A DNA stretch of 57,119 bases from an uncultured Rivibacter sp. GTDB taxonomy: Bacteria; Pseudomonadota; Gammaproteobacteria; Burkholderiales; Burkholderiaceae. Shown here in pieces: positions 15,520 to 28,591 of this stretch. The DNA is taken from the NCBI GenBank assembly GCA_946481025.1, contig CAMLNA010000013.1:1-57119 (forward strand), in the 5' to 3' direction. Numbering within the stretch: the first letter of the stretch is position 1; each line of letters starts with the position of its first letter. The notes below the pieces were generated by a model, which saw only the letters and a list, made by a program, of their open reading frames with translations, was not told the DNA's origin and ran no database searches. A program made the translations under genes and the position numbers.

Positions 15520-17844
15520 ATGGGGCACATGCGGAGACGCTGCGTGGTCAAACGCCATCAGGAAACGCGAGTGCTTCTGTCGCCCGGCTTGTCCGAGGCG
15601 CCGGTGCTCGACCGCATGTGCTCCCAGTTCGTGCTCACGCTCACCCTCAAGAGTGCCGGGCGCTTCAACCTGCGCCGCGACTGGAACAGCCTGCTGTCGC
15701 TGACCGGCCGGCATCTCGTGTGGCCGGTGTCGGTGCTCGAGCGGCTGCGGGAGTTCCTGGTGCGCCGCGTGCGCGGCAACGCACAGTGGGCCGGCCACGA
15801 CGCGTTGAGCCACGAGGCCTTCATCGCGCGTTTTGCAGCCTGGCGCGGACCCTATGAAGAAGGCACGCTCTTCTTCTACATCGACGAATACATCAAGGAC
15901 CAGGCCAAGGACATGATGGTGATGCTGGGCGCCACCTGCGAATGGCTCGCCCGCAATCTCAAGAAGGAATCGACGCTGGTCGAGAAGAACATCGATTCCC
16001 TCGCGGGCCTCCTGCAGCTCAACCCGGCCGAACGTGCACTGCTGCTGTACGGCACGCTGGCGCGCTACCAGCGCGACCTGCGCGGCCTGCTGGTGGAGTT
16101 CAAGGTCTCGAATGCGCAGGAGGCGTTCGCAGCGATCGCCGACGTCGCTGGCGTCGACGAGAAGGAGGTGGCCGAGGCCCTGCGAGCGGGCTCGCGCCTC
16201 GAGCGCATCGGCATGGTCGAGAACCTGATCTCCGAACACAACATCACCGACCTGGCCGACCTCATGAAGGTGAGCGAACAGCTGCCGCCGGTGCTGATGC
16301 GCGAATACCGCGACCAGTCCGAGCTGATGGCGGTGTTCACCCGGCCGGCCAGCCGCACCGAGCTTGCGATGGCCGACTTTTCCTTCGTGGCAGAGGACGC
16401 GCACATGCTGGTGGTGCTGCTGCGCAACGCAGTGGCGCACAAGGAGCCGGGCGTGAACATCCTGATGTACGGCCCGCCGGGCACCGGCAAGACGGAGCTG
16501 GCCAAGGTGGTGGCCGAGGCGGCCGGTCTCGAGCTCTACGAGGTCGAATATGCAGACCGCGACGGCAATTCGCTGTCGGGGCGCGACCGCTACCGCTCGC
16601 TGCAGATCAGCCAGGTCTTCCTGAAGGGCAGCCACAAGGTCGCCCTGCTGTTCGACGAGGTCGAAGACGTTTTCCCGCCGATCTCCACCGACACGGCACA
16701 GCTGATGGCGCGGCTCGACACCGGCGAAGGCACGGTCTCCGGGTCGGTGAGCGGCAAGGCCTGGGTCAACCAGATCCTGGAGACCAACCCGGTGCCGGTG
16801 ATCTGGGTCACCAACCGCATCGAGCAGATCGATCCGGCGTTCCGCCGTCGCTTCCAGTACCACCTCGAACTCACCTCGCCGCCGCCGGGCGCACGCGAGG
16901 CCATCGTGGCGCGCGCCCTCGAAGGGGTGAGCGTCTCGCAGGAGCTGGTGGCGCGGCTGGCCGGCCGCCAGGGCCTCACGCCGGCGCAGATCCGTACCGC
17001 GGCGCGCTTCGCCAAGCTGGCGGGAGCCGAGGGCGAAACCGCGCAGGCGCTGATCGAGCGGCAGCTGGCCAATGCCGACAAGGCGCTCGGCATGCACGCG
17101 CAGCGCGGCGCGCGAGCGGTCGTCACGCAGTACGACCTCGGCCTGCTCAACGTCGAAAGCCGCTTCGAGGTGCCGCGCATCATCGAGGCCTTGCGAAGGC
17201 GGCATGGCGGCACCTTGTGCTTTCACGGCCCGCCGGGCACCGGCAAGACCGCGCTGGCCGAGCACATCGCCGCGTCGCTGCAGCGGCCGCTGCAGGTGCG
17301 CCAGGCCTCCGACGTGATGAGCAAGTACGTCGGCGAAACCGAGCAGAACATGGCACGCATGTTCGAGGAGGCCGAGCGCGAGGGCGCGGTGCTGCTGCTC
17401 GACGAGGCCGACAGCTTCCTGCGCAGCCGGCGCATGGCCGAGCGCAACTACGAGGTCAGCGAAGTCAACGAGATGCTGCAGGGCATGGAGCGTTTTGGCG
17501 GCGTGTTCATCTGCACCACCAACCTGTTCGAAGAGCTCGACGAGGCCGCGCTGCGGCGCTTCACCTTCAAGATCCGCTTCAAGCCCTTGTCCGCGCCGCA
17601 GCGCGAGCGCATGTTCGCCGCCGAGGCGCTGGCCGGTGCCGACGTGCAGGCGCTCTCGGCCGACCAGCGCACGCGCCTTTCGGCGCTCGACCTGCTCACG
17701 CCCGGCGACTTCGCCGCGGTGCGCCGGCAGGCCGACATCCTGGCCGCCGTGCTGACGGCGGACGAATTCCTGGCGCAGCTCGAGGCCGAGCACCGCGTCA
17801 AGCCCGAGGTGCGCCAGCGCCGCGGCATGGGTTTCCTGCACTGA
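15520..17844 (+). CDS. tandem AAA+ ATPase (SpoVK/Cdc48-like), about 774 aa
   Basis: The protein has two AAA+ modules behind a helical N-terminal region of about 300 residues. Module 1 has Walker A YGPPGTGKTELAK (from G318) and Walker B LLFDEVEDVF (D379-E380). Module 2 has Walker A HGPPGTGKTALAE (from G570) and Walker B LLLDEADSFL (D628-E629), then a sensor-1-like FICTTNLFEELD and an arginine-finger region ALRRFTFKIRF. Both ATP sites look intact. This resembles COG0464 SpoVK-type unfoldases rather than a known protease subunit. The frame opens at a TTG (15457); I prefer ATG 15520, with ATG 15529 and 15616 as alternatives, because no good ribosome-binding site separates them. The substrate is unknown. 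Confidence 0.85.
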   Translation: MGHMRRRCVVKRHQETRVLLSPGLSEAPVLDRMCSQFVLTLTLKSAGRFNLRRDWNSLLSLTGRHLVWPVSVLERLREFLVRRVRGNAQWAGHDALSHEAFIARFAAWRGPYEEGTLFFYIDEYIKDQAKDMMVMLGATCEWLARNLKKESTLVEKNIDSLAGLLQLNPAERALLLYGTLARYQRDLRGLLVEFKVSNAQEAFAAIADVAGVDEKEVAEALRAGSRLERIGMVENLISEHNITDLADLMKVSEQLPPVLMREYRDQSELMAVFTRPASRTELAMADFSFVAEDAHMLVVLLRNAVAHKEPGVNILMYGPPGTGKTELAKVVAEAAGLELYEVEYADRDGNSLSGRDRYRSLQISQVFLKGSHKVALLFDEVEDVFPPISTDTAQLMARLDTGEGTVSGSVSGKAWVNQILETNPVPVIWVTNRIEQIDPAFRRRFQYHLELTSPPPGAREAIVARALEGVSVSQELVARLAGRQGLTPAQIRTAARFAKLAGAEGETAQALIERQLANADKALGMHAQRGARAVVTQYDLGLLNVESRFEVPRIIEALRRRHGGTLCFHGPPGTGKTALAEHIAASLQRPLQVRQASDVMSKYVGETEQNMARMFEEAEREGAVLLLDEADSFLRSRRMAERNYEVSEVNEMLQGMERFGGVFICTTNLFEELDEAALRRFTFKIRFKPLSAPQRERMFAAEALAGADVQALSADQRTRLSALDLLTPGDFAAVRRQADILAAVLTADEFLAQLEAEHRVKPEVRQRRGMGFLH

Positions 17845-18103
17845 CCCGCCGGCGGTACGCCCCTGTTTGAGGGGGTGCCGGCGCGGGGCGTGCAAAAAGT
17901 CGCGTCACCGCGGCTACAAACCGGGGCTTCGCGCCGCCTGTGCGGCATCCCTCACGACCCTGCGGGTCAAGTGCCCTGCACAAGCGTCGATAACCGCCCA
18001 TGCCCCTTAGCTTCGTCGTGTCGCAGCCCGCCGGTTCCGGGGCCCGTCGTCGTGCCTTGGCGCGCGCCGGGCAGGGCGCGGGCATGGCGCCCGCGACCGC
18101 ACC

Positions 18104-20257
18104 ATGATGCCTGCGGCCGCCTTCCTCGTGCCGAGCTACGACCCGCTCACGGTCGTCGCTTCCGTGCTGATCGCGGTGTATGCCTCCTTCGTGGCGCTGG
18201 ATCTGGCCAAGCGCGTGCGTTCGGCCGACCGGTCGGTGGCGCGTGCCTGGCTGCTGGGTGGCTCGCTGGCCATGGGCACCGGCATCTGGGCCGAGCATTT
18301 CATCGGCATGCTGGCCTTCCGGCTGCCCATTCCCATCGGCTTCGACTACCTGGTGACCTTTGGCTCGTGGGCCGCGGCCGCGGTGGCCTCGGGCGTGGCG
18401 CTGGCCATCGCGAGCCGCCGCCGGCTCACCGTCTGGCGCCTGGTGGGCGGGGCGCTGGCCATGGGCGGCGGCATCTGCGCGATGCACTACCTGGGCATGC
18501 ATGCCATGGCCATGCAGCCGGGCATCGTGTGGAGCCCTTGGCTGGTGGCAGCCTCGGCCGGCATTGCCGTGGGCGCCTCGGCCGTGGCGCTCACGATCTT
18601 CTTCTGGCTGCGCACCCGCTCGGAGCGCGGCAGCCTGGCCTGGCAGGCTTGTGCCGCGCTCGTGATGGGCGGCGCCATCTCCGGCATGCACTACACCGGC
18701 ATGGCGGCCGCGCACTTCGCGGCCGGCAGCGTGTGCCTGAGCGCGGCCAACCTGGCCGGCGGTGCCCTGGGCGTGCTGGTCGCGCTGGCGGCCACGGCCC
18801 TGCTCACCATCGCGCTCATCGCCTCGGTGTTCGATGCACGCATGCAAAGCTCGCACTCGCGCATGGCCGCCTCGCTGCGCCGGGCCAACGAGGAGCTGCA
18901 GCGCATCGCCTTCAAGGACCCGCTCACCGGGCTGCCGAACCGGCTGGTGTTCGAAGACCGGCTGCACAACGCGGTGGCCCGCTGCGAACGCGAGCAGGCG
19001 CGCCTGGCGGTGCTGTTCGTCGACCTCGACGGCTTCAAGCCGATCAACGACTCCTTCGGCCACGGCTCTGGCGACGAGGTGCTGCGCGAGGTCGGTCGCC
19101 GCCTCGGCCTGCTGGCGCGGCAGGCCGACACCGTCGCCCGCGTGGGCGGCGACGAATTCCTGCTGCTGCTCGAGGGCGGGCAGCTCGACGAGGCGGCCGC
19201 CGCGCTGGTCGCCAAGCGCACGCTGCAGGCGTTGAACCAGCCTTACGTGCTGAGCGACCGCGAGGTTCACCTGTCCTGCTCGATCGGCATCGTGTTCTAC
19301 CCGGACCACGGCTCGCACCACAAGCTCATCGCGCATGCCGATGCGGCGATGTACGCCGCCAAGCGGGCCGGCGGCTCGACCTACTGCTTCTTCGAGGCGC
19401 GCATGGATGCGGGCAGCCGCGACCAGGTCGAGCTGCAGCGCGACCTGCGCCGCGCGCTCGACCATGGGGAGCTGGAGCTCTACTACCAGCCGAAGATCCA
19501 CGGGGTGAGCGGCCAGATCACCGGCGCCGAGGCGCTGATGCGCTGGCACCACCCGACCCGCGGCATGGTGCCGCCCGGCATCTTCATCCCCATCGCCGAA
19601 CGCTTCGGCCTCATCGGCGTGTTGGGCAACTGGGTCATCGACGAGTCGGCCCGCCAGATGCGCCTGTGGCTCGACGGCGGGTTGCGCATGCGCGTGTCGA
19701 TCAACCTGTCGGTGCACCAGCTGAGGCAGGAGGAGCTGTCGGGGCGGGTGCGCCAGGCGCTCGACCGCCACCGGGTCGATGCCGGCCTGCTGACCTGCGA
19801 GATCACCGAAAGCGTGGCGATGGACGATGCGCAGCCCACGCTTCGCGCGCTGGAGCGGCTGGCCGCCACCGGCGTGCAGTTGTCGATCGACGACTTCGGT
19901 ACCGGCTATTCGAGCCTGTCGTACCTGCGCCGCATGCCCGCCGGCCAGCTGAAGATCGACCGCAGCTTCGTGAGCGACCTCGAGCACAGCAGCGACGCGC
20001 GTGCCATCGTCGACGCGGTGGTGCGGCTTGCGCATGCGCTGGGGTTGAAGGTGGTGGCCGAGGGGGTGGAGACGGACGCGCAGCAGGCCCTGCTGCTCGA
20101 GCTCGGTTGCGACGAGCTGCAGGGCTACCTGTACGCGCGGCCGATGCCGGCCAGGGCGCTCACGCTGTGGGCCATGGACGACGCGCCGCAGGCGCCGGGG
20201 TCGATGGCGTTCCGCCCTTCGCTGTTCGGGGGCGTGGGCACCATCTCCGACGCCTGA
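18104..20257 (+). CDS. MHYT-GGDEF-EAL cyclic-di-GMP enzyme, 717 aa
   Basis: An integral membrane sensor of the MHYT family (about residues 10-250, seven helices) is fused to diguanylate cyclase and phosphodiesterase domains. MHYT motifs are MHYLGM at 127 and MHYTGM at 195, while the first repeat is degenerate (AEHFIGM at about 63). These motifs are proposed to bind copper and sense oxygen, CO or NO. GGDEF is intact at 348-352, with an RQAD inhibitory site (339-342). The EAL motif is at 476-478, and the downstream [19 protein letters not shown] and EGVET blocks are intact, so both activities are plausible. The 259-bp gap upstream contains an imperfect GC-rich hairpin at 17845-17888 but no GEMM-type riboswitch. 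Confidence 0.95.
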   Translation: MMPAAAFLVPSYDPLTVVASVLIAVYASFVALDLAKRVRSADRSVARAWLLGGSLAMGTGIWAEHFIGMLAFRLPIPIGFDYLVTFGSWAAAAVASGVALAIASRRRLTVWRLVGGALAMGGGICAMHYLGMHAMAMQPGIVWSPWLVAASAGIAVGASAVALTIFFWLRTRSERGSLAWQACAALVMGGAISGMHYTGMAAAHFAAGSVCLSAANLAGGALGVLVALAATALLTIALIASVFDARMQSSHSRMAASLRRANEELQRIAFKDPLTGLPNRLVFEDRLHNAVARCEREQARLAVLFVDLDGFKPINDSFGHGSGDEVLREVGRRLGLLARQADTVARVGGDEFLLLLEGGQLDEAAAALVAKRTLQALNQPYVLSDREVHLSCSIGIVFYPDHGSHHKLIAHADAAMYAAKRAGGSTYCFFEARMDAGSRDQVELQRDLRRALDHGELELYYQPKIHGVSGQITGAEALMRWHHPTRGMVPPGIFIPIAERFGLIGVLGNWVIDESARQMRLWLDGGLRMRVSINLSVHQLRQEELSGRVRQALDRHRVDAGLLTCEITESVAMDDAQPTLRALERLAATGVQLSIDDFGTGYSSLSYLRRMPAGQLKIDRSFVSDLEHSSDARAIVDAVVRLAHALGLKVVAEGVETDAQQALLLELGCDELQGYLYARPMPARALTLWAMDDAPQAPGSMAFRPSLFGGVGTISDA

Positions 20258-20301
20258 GCGTCCGAGACCCCGCACGCGCCCTGCGTGTTTGGCCGGCTTC
20301 C

Positions 20302-20307
20302 TACAAT
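20302..20307 (+). promoter_or_regulatory. -10 box directly before metH1, nearly leaderless transcript
   Basis: TACAAT at 20302-20307 would start transcription around 20314, only a couple of bases before the ATG at 20316. No -35 consensus and no Shine-Dalgarno sequence are seen, which fits a leaderless or nearly leaderless mRNA. Confidence 0.45.
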
Positions 20308-20315
20308 CGCTGCCC

Positions 20316-21374
<1,059 letters not shown>

Positions 21375-21381
21375 CCGGGCT

Positions 21382-21924
21382 TCAGCGGGCGGCCGCCGCC
21401 GGGGCGCCGCGGTCGGCGATCAGAAGCTCCACCGCCTCGCCCGTGGCGCGGCCGAGGCTGCCGAAGCGCGTGGGCGGCACGCCGCGCGCCACCAGGTAGT
21501 CGCGGGTGCTGGCCGCGCGGTCCTGGGCGAGCATCGCGCCCCCCTTGGCACCGTCGGCCGGCCCGGCGATGCGCACGTCGGCCTGGGCATGCGGCTTCAG
21601 GCCGGCAGCCACCTCGTTGAGCACGGCCGCCAGCGGCGGCTTCACCACCGAACGGCCGGGATCGAAGGCGTACTTGAGCGGCACCTCCACGCGCAGCCGG
21701 CCGTCTTCGGTGCCTTCCACGGTGACGGGAGTGCCGCGCAACGCGTCGGCCAGGCGCTTGCGTTGCGCCTCCAGCGGCGCCGGCAGGGAAGGGCCGAAGA
21801 TGCGCCCCAGCACCCCGGGCGACTCGGAAGGAGCCCCGGGCTTGGCCGGCGGCGCGCTGCCGCAGCCTGCCAGCAGGGCGGCACACAGGGCGGCGGTTGC
21901 CAGGGCAGGCGGGCGAGCGGTCAT
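21382..21924 (-). CDS. OmpA-like lipoprotein, 180 aa
   Basis: The N-terminus MTARPPALATAALCAALLAGC is a lipoprotein signal with lipobox LLAGC, so the protein should be lipidated and membrane-anchored. After a Pro-rich linker, a C-terminal OmpA/MotB-like domain (about 75-175) shows VEVPLKYAFDPGRSVVKPPL and ASTRDYLVARGVPPTRFGSL, the region that in OmpA-family proteins binds peptidoglycan. The helix with QDRAASTRDYL is conserved. It lies antisense between the two metH genes, converging with the first (7 bp between stops) and divergent from the second. ATG 21924 is preferred over 21957, which would add a non-signal-like extension. Confidence 0.88.
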   Translation of the reverse strand: MTARPPALATAALCAALLAGCGSAPPAKPGAPSESPGVLGRIFGPSLPAPLEAQRKRLADALRGTPVTVEGTEDGRLRVEVPLKYAFDPGRSVVKPPLAAVLNEVAAGLKPHAQADVRIAGPADGAKGGAMLAQDRAASTRDYLVARGVPPTRFGSLGRATGEAVELLIADRGAPAAAAR

Positions 21925-21997
21925 CCGCGCATTGCATCCCGATCGCACGCAGGCCACAAGCGACGGCGATGTAACCCTTGTAAGGGCCGCGCGCGGC

Positions 21998-22003
21998 TAA
22001 AAT
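21998..22003 (+). promoter_or_regulatory. -10 box of the riboswitch-metH2 transcript
   Basis: TAAAAT at 21998-22003 is placed 8-13 bases before the riboswitch aptamer, so transcription would start near 22010. A short palindrome CCCTTGTAAGGG lies at 21976-21987, where the -35 region would fall. The -35 itself is not close to consensus. Confidence 0.55.
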
Positions 22004-22010
22004 CCCGGCC

Positions 22011-22079
22011 TCTCTCAAGGAGCGTTGCAACGGCGGCCGCGAGGCCCCGCCAGGCTTGAGACTCGCAACGACGCTCACC
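22011..22079 (+). ncRNA. S-adenosylhomocysteine (SAH) riboswitch
   Basis: The sequence carries the conserved blocks of the SAH riboswitch: CAAGGAGCGTTGCAAC, then CCAGGCTTG, then GCAACGACGCTCACC. P1 is TCTCAAG (22013-22019) with CTTGAGA (22055-22061), 7 bp. P2 is GGCGG (22032-22036) with CCGCC (22047-22051). The pseudoknot is GAGCG (22020-22024) with CGCTC (22072-22076). SAH riboswitches of beta- and gammaproteobacteria precede ahcY, metH and metF and turn expression on when SAH builds up, which removes SAH-derived homocysteine by remethylation. Here it lies 79 bases before the cobalamin half of split methionine synthase. Confidence 0.93.
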
Positions 22080-22096
22080 CTGCCGCCTGTTGTCTT

Positions 22097-22127
22097 CGTG
22101 CGGCCGCGGGTGGGCCGCGGCCGCACG
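22097..22127 (+). promoter_or_regulatory. 13-bp hairpin between SAH aptamer and metH2: likely expression platform
   Basis: CGTGCGGCCGCGG (22097-22109) pairs perfectly with CCGCGGCCGCACG (22115-22127) around a 5-base loop. No T-run follows, so it is not a classical terminator. The self-complementary octamer GCGGCCGC occurs in both arms (22100-22107 and 22117-22124) and also inside P2 of the aptamer (22033-22040), so ligand-dependent exchange of partners is possible. The start codon follows 30 bases later. Confidence 0.55.
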
Positions 22128-22157
22128 ACAGAGGCTCCGTTCGAATCGATGCGCGCC

Positions 22158-24902
<2,745 letters not shown>

Positions 24903-25118
24903 GTCATCGGCGCGCTGCTTTTCCTTACAAAGGAAGCGTGTGCTCATAACTGCGACGGCCGGCGTCGGCATGTCTGTCGCGCCTGCATGAATCGTCGGCA
25001 CCGGCTCCGACGAACGGTCTGATTCGCCCGCGCAGCGGCGCTTTCAGGCGCGCCCGGTCGTGGGCGCAGAAGCTGCTTCCGCCCGGCGGTCCATCAACAA
25101 AGAACCGCTGGAGGGGCC

Positions 25119-26906
25119 GTGGAAACAGGGCGCGATCGCACCGCTGCGCGTGCGTATGGGTGGGGGCGAGTCGCCAGGTCGTGGCTGGTGGCCGCATGCG
25201 CAGCGGCCCTCGCCGCCTGCGGCGGTGCCGACAAGAGCAACGGCGAGCCTCCGTCCGCCAGCGACAAACCCGCCTCGCGCACAGAGGCCCACGGCTTCCT
25301 GACGCAGGCCACCTTCGGCCCCACCCCGGACAGCCTCGCCCGCGTGAGCAGCATCGGCTACAGCGCCTGGATCAACGAGCAGGCCGCACGGCCTCAGAGC
25401 TCGCACCGCGCCTACTGGGACGCGGCCGATGCGGCCCTGAAGGCCGTGGATCCCGAGGACGAAGCCGGTTCACGAGAAATCTTCGACAGCTTCTACCGCC
25501 AGGCCATCACCGGCGAAGACCAGCTGCGGCAGCGCGTGGCCTTCGCGCTGTCGCAGATCTTCGTGATCTCGCTGCAGGACGGCAACGTCAACGACCACCC
25601 GCGCGGCGTGGCGAGCTACATGGACATGCTGGCCACGCATGCCCTCGGCAACTACCGCAACCTGCTGCAGGACGTGTCCACGCACCCGATGATGGGGCTG
25701 TACCTGTCGCACTTGCGCAACCAGAAGGAAAACGCCGCCACCGGGCGCGTGCCCGACGAAAACTACGCGCGCGAGGTGATGCAGCTGTTCTCGATCGGCC
25801 TGCACCAACTGGAGCTCGACGGCACGGTCAAGACCGACGCAGCCGGCAAGCCGCTGGAGACCTACACGGCTGAAGACATCGCCGGCCTCGCGAAGGTGTT
25901 CACCGGCTTCAGCTTTTCGGGTCCCGACACGAGCAACTCGCGCTTCTACGGCAATGGCACGCCGGTGAACCCGAACCGCACGATCGAGCCGATGCAGGGC
26001 TACAGGCAGTTCCACTCGGTGTCGGAAAAGCGCTTCCTCGGGCGCACCATTGCGGCGGTGGCGCCTGCCGAGGCAGACCCCGCCGGCGACCTGGCCACCG
26101 CGATGGACGCGCTGTTCCAGCATCCCAACGTCGGCCCCTTCATCGGCAAGCAGCTGATCCAGCGGCTGGTCACCAGCAACCCCAGCTCCGCCTACGTGAG
26201 CCGGGTCGCGCAGGCCTTCAACAACAACGGCTCCGGCGTGCGCGGCGACATGCTCGCGGTGGTGCGGGCCGTGCTCCTCGACCCCGAGGCCCGAGGTGAT
26301 GCGAGCAGCAACCGCTTCGGCAAGCTGCGCGAACCGGTGCTGCGCCTCACCGCCTACCTGCGCGCCTTCGGTGCCGCGTCCGACAGCGGCGGGTGGCTCA
26401 TCGATACCACCGACGACCCCGGCACCCAGCTCGGCCAGTCGCCGATGCGCTCGCCTTCGGTCTTCAACTTCTATCGCCCCGGCTACGTGCCGCCCGGCAG
26501 CGAACTGGGGGCGCTGGGCCTTGCAGCCCCGGAAATGCAGATCACGCACGAGTCCTCGGTGGCCGGCTATGTGAACTTCATGCGCGGCACCGTACAGAAC
26601 GGCGTGGGGCGGCGCGGCATCAACTACAGCGCGCCGCGCAACGACGTGCAGGTGTCCTGGGCCCACGAGCTGCCGCTGTTCGACAAGCCGGTGGAGCTGG
26701 TGCAGCGCATGGACGACCTGCTGCTGGGCGGCCGCATGAGCAGCGCGCTCGAAGCCGACATCGTGGAGGCGGTGGAATCCATCACCGTGCCGGTGCTGCG
26801 TGCCGACGGCAGCAACCAGGCCCAGGTGGATGCCGCGAAGCGCAACCGGGTGCAGGCCGCGGCCTTCCTGACGCTCGTGTCCCCCGAGTTCCTCGTTCAG
26901 AAATGA
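25119..26906 (+). CDS. DUF1800 domain lipoprotein, 595 aa
   Basis: A large exported protein of the DUF1800 family. The N-terminus (SWLVAACAAALAACGG) is a lipoprotein signal with lipobox LAAC. Conserved blocks are HGFLTQATFGPTPDSLARV, RVAFALSQIFVIS, DENYAREVMQLFSIGLHQL, EDIAGLAKVFTGFSF, FIGKQLIQRLVTSNPS and SPSVFNFYRPGYVP. The GTG at 25119 is preceded by GGAGG at proper spacing, while there is no ATG before the signal. DUF1800 genes are nearly always followed by a DUF1501 gene, as here (10 bp). Their biochemical role is unknown; the conserved His/Glu/Asp residues suggest an enzyme or a polymer-handling function in the envelope, which is inference. Confidence 0.92.
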   Translation: METGRDRTAARAYGWGRVARSWLVAACAAALAACGGADKSNGEPPSASDKPASRTEAHGFLTQATFGPTPDSLARVSSIGYSAWINEQAARPQSSHRAYWDAADAALKAVDPEDEAGSREIFDSFYRQAITGEDQLRQRVAFALSQIFVISLQDGNVNDHPRGVASYMDMLATHALGNYRNLLQDVSTHPMMGLYLSHLRNQKENAATGRVPDENYAREVMQLFSIGLHQLELDGTVKTDAAGKPLETYTAEDIAGLAKVFTGFSFSGPDTSNSRFYGNGTPVNPNRTIEPMQGYRQFHSVSEKRFLGRTIAAVAPAEADPAGDLATAMDALFQHPNVGPFIGKQLIQRLVTSNPSSAYVSRVAQAFNNNGSGVRGDMLAVVRAVLLDPEARGDASSNRFGKLREPVLRLTAYLRAFGAASDSGGWLIDTTDDPGTQLGQSPMRSPSVFNFYRPGYVPPGSELGALGLAAPEMQITHESSVAGYVNFMRGTVQNGVGRRGINYSAPRNDVQVSWAHELPLFDKPVELVQRMDDLLLGGRMSSALEADIVEAVESITVPVLRADGSNQAQVDAAKRNRVQAAAFLTLVSPEFLVQK

Positions 26907-26916
26907 GGCAGCCGAG

Positions 26917-28452
26917 ATGACCCGCAACACTTCCCGCCGTGAATTCATGCGTCAGGCCGGCGCGCTGTCCGTCGTGGGCGCCGCCGGCGCTCCGTTCGCG
27001 CTGAACCTGGCGGCGCTCGGCACCGCGGCCGCCCAGAGTTCGGGCGACTACAAGGCGCTGGTGTGCCTGTTCCTCTATGGCGGCTGCGACACCTACAACG
27101 TGGTGCTGCCCACCGACACCGCCTCCTGGAACAACTACGTCGCGGTGCGCAGTCAGGCGCCCGACCCGATTGCGCTGCGCGCAGCGGGCACGGCCCCCAA
27201 CCTGAACGCAGCGCTCGGTTCGCTCGACCGGCTGGGCGGCGTGCTGCCGATCAGCCCGCTCAATGCGCAGGGCCGCAGCTTCGCCGTGCACCCCATGCTG
27301 GGTGCCGTGCGAGACCTGTTCGCAGCGCAGCGCCTGGCCATCGTGCCCAACGTGGGTCCGCTGGTGCGGCCGACGAGCAAGGCCGACTACCGCAACTCCA
27401 GCTTCCCGAAGCCGGCGAAGCTGTTCTCGCACAACGACCAGCAATCCACCTGGCAGGCCTATGCCCCTGAAGGCGCGGCCGCGGGCTGGGGCGGCCGCAT
27501 GGCCGACCTGCTGGCCAGCGGCAATCAGCACCAGATCTTCAGCAGCATCTCCGCCTCAGGCAACGCGGTGTGGTCGGCGGGTCGCAGCGTGCTGCAGTAC
27601 CAGGTAGGCGGCAACGGTGCCATCCGCGTGGGCGGCACGGGCACCACGCTGTTCAATTCGGCCACGGTGCTCAGCAAGCTGCGCAGCATCGTGCGCACGC
27701 CGCAAAGCGGCCACCTCATGGAACGCGACCACGCCGCAGTGATGGCGCGTTCGATGGACGCAGAGGTCGTGCTGTCCGGCGCCTTGCCGGCAGCCGGTCA
27801 GGCACCCTATGGCACGCCGGTGGCGGGCGGCAACTACAGCGCAAACAACGACCCGCTGCTGCGCTACGACAATCCGCTCACCGGCGCCACCGCGTTCAAC
27901 TCGCTCGCGCAGCAGCTGCAGGTGGTGGCCCGCACCATTGCCGCCCGTTCGGCACTCGGTGCGACCCGCCAGGTGTTTTTCGTCAGCCTGGGCGGCTTCG
28001 ACACCCACGACAACGAAAACCGGACCCTGTCGGACCTGATGGCCCGGCTCGGCCATGCGCTGCAGTACTTCAACGGCGTCCTCACCGCCCTGGGCGTGGC
28101 CAACCAGGTGACCACCTTCACCGCATCGGACTTTGGCCGCACCTTCACCAGCAACGGCGACGGCACCGACCATGGCTGGGGTTCGCATCACATGGTGATG
28201 GGCGGCGCCGTGCGGGGTGGCGACCTCTACGGCGCCTTCCCGGTGCTCGGTACCAAGAACGCCAACAACAACGAGTTCGACAACAGCCCCGACCAGATCG
28301 GCAACGGCGCCATGCTGCCCACCACCTCGGTGGACCAGTACGCCGCCACGCTGGGACGCTGGTTCGGCCTGTCCGACGGCCAGTTGCTCGACCTGTTCCC
28401 GAACCTTGCCAACTGGAACGCCGGCAGTCGCAACCTCGGTTTCATGACGTGA
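26917..28452 (+). CDS. DUF1501 domain protein, Tat-exported, 511 aa
   Basis: The N-terminus NTSRREFMRQAGALSVVGAA is a twin-arginine (SRREFM) Tat signal followed by a hydrophobic stretch. DUF1501 belongs to the alkaline-phosphatase-like (sulfatase) superfamily. Visible blocks are KALVCLFLYGGCDTYNVVLP, where sulfatases have the first metal ligands, VFFVSLGGFDTHDNENRTLS and SDFGRTFTSNGDGTDHGWGS with the HGWGSHH histidines of the metal site. Tat export suggests that it folds with a cofactor or metal in the cytoplasm. It is coupled to the DUF1800 gene. Substrate is unknown. Confidence 0.93.
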   Translation: MTRNTSRREFMRQAGALSVVGAAGAPFALNLAALGTAAAQSSGDYKALVCLFLYGGCDTYNVVLPTDTASWNNYVAVRSQAPDPIALRAAGTAPNLNAALGSLDRLGGVLPISPLNAQGRSFAVHPMLGAVRDLFAAQRLAIVPNVGPLVRPTSKADYRNSSFPKPAKLFSHNDQQSTWQAYAPEGAAAGWGGRMADLLASGNQHQIFSSISASGNAVWSAGRSVLQYQVGGNGAIRVGGTGTTLFNSATVLSKLRSIVRTPQSGHLMERDHAAVMARSMDAEVVLSGALPAAGQAPYGTPVAGGNYSANNDPLLRYDNPLTGATAFNSLAQQLQVVARTIAARSALGATRQVFFVSLGGFDTHDNENRTLSDLMARLGHALQYFNGVLTALGVANQVTTFTASDFGRTFTSNGDGTDHGWGSHHMVMGGAVRGGDLYGAFPVLGTKNANNNEFDNSPDQIGNGAMLPTTSVDQYAATLGRWFGLSDGQLLDLFPNLANWNAGSRNLGFMT

Positions 28453-28591
28453 GCGCCCTCCGCGGGCGTGACGCACCGTTACATCTTTGACCCGCCGGCT
28501 GATGTCCATTCGTGACTTGTCGCGTTGAATGTGGGCGGCCGGCGAGCCCCACGGGATGCTGCCGGCGACAACAACACGAAAGGACTTCCAG

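Noticed and set aside
17845..18103. c-di-GMP riboswitch before the GGDEF-EAL gene
   Set aside because: No GEMM-type aptamer blocks are visible; only an imperfect GC-rich hairpin at 17845-17888.
22011..22157. Cobalamin riboswitch before metH2
   Set aside because: The leader is far too short for a cobalamin aptamer and lacks the B12-box; it matches the SAH aptamer instead.
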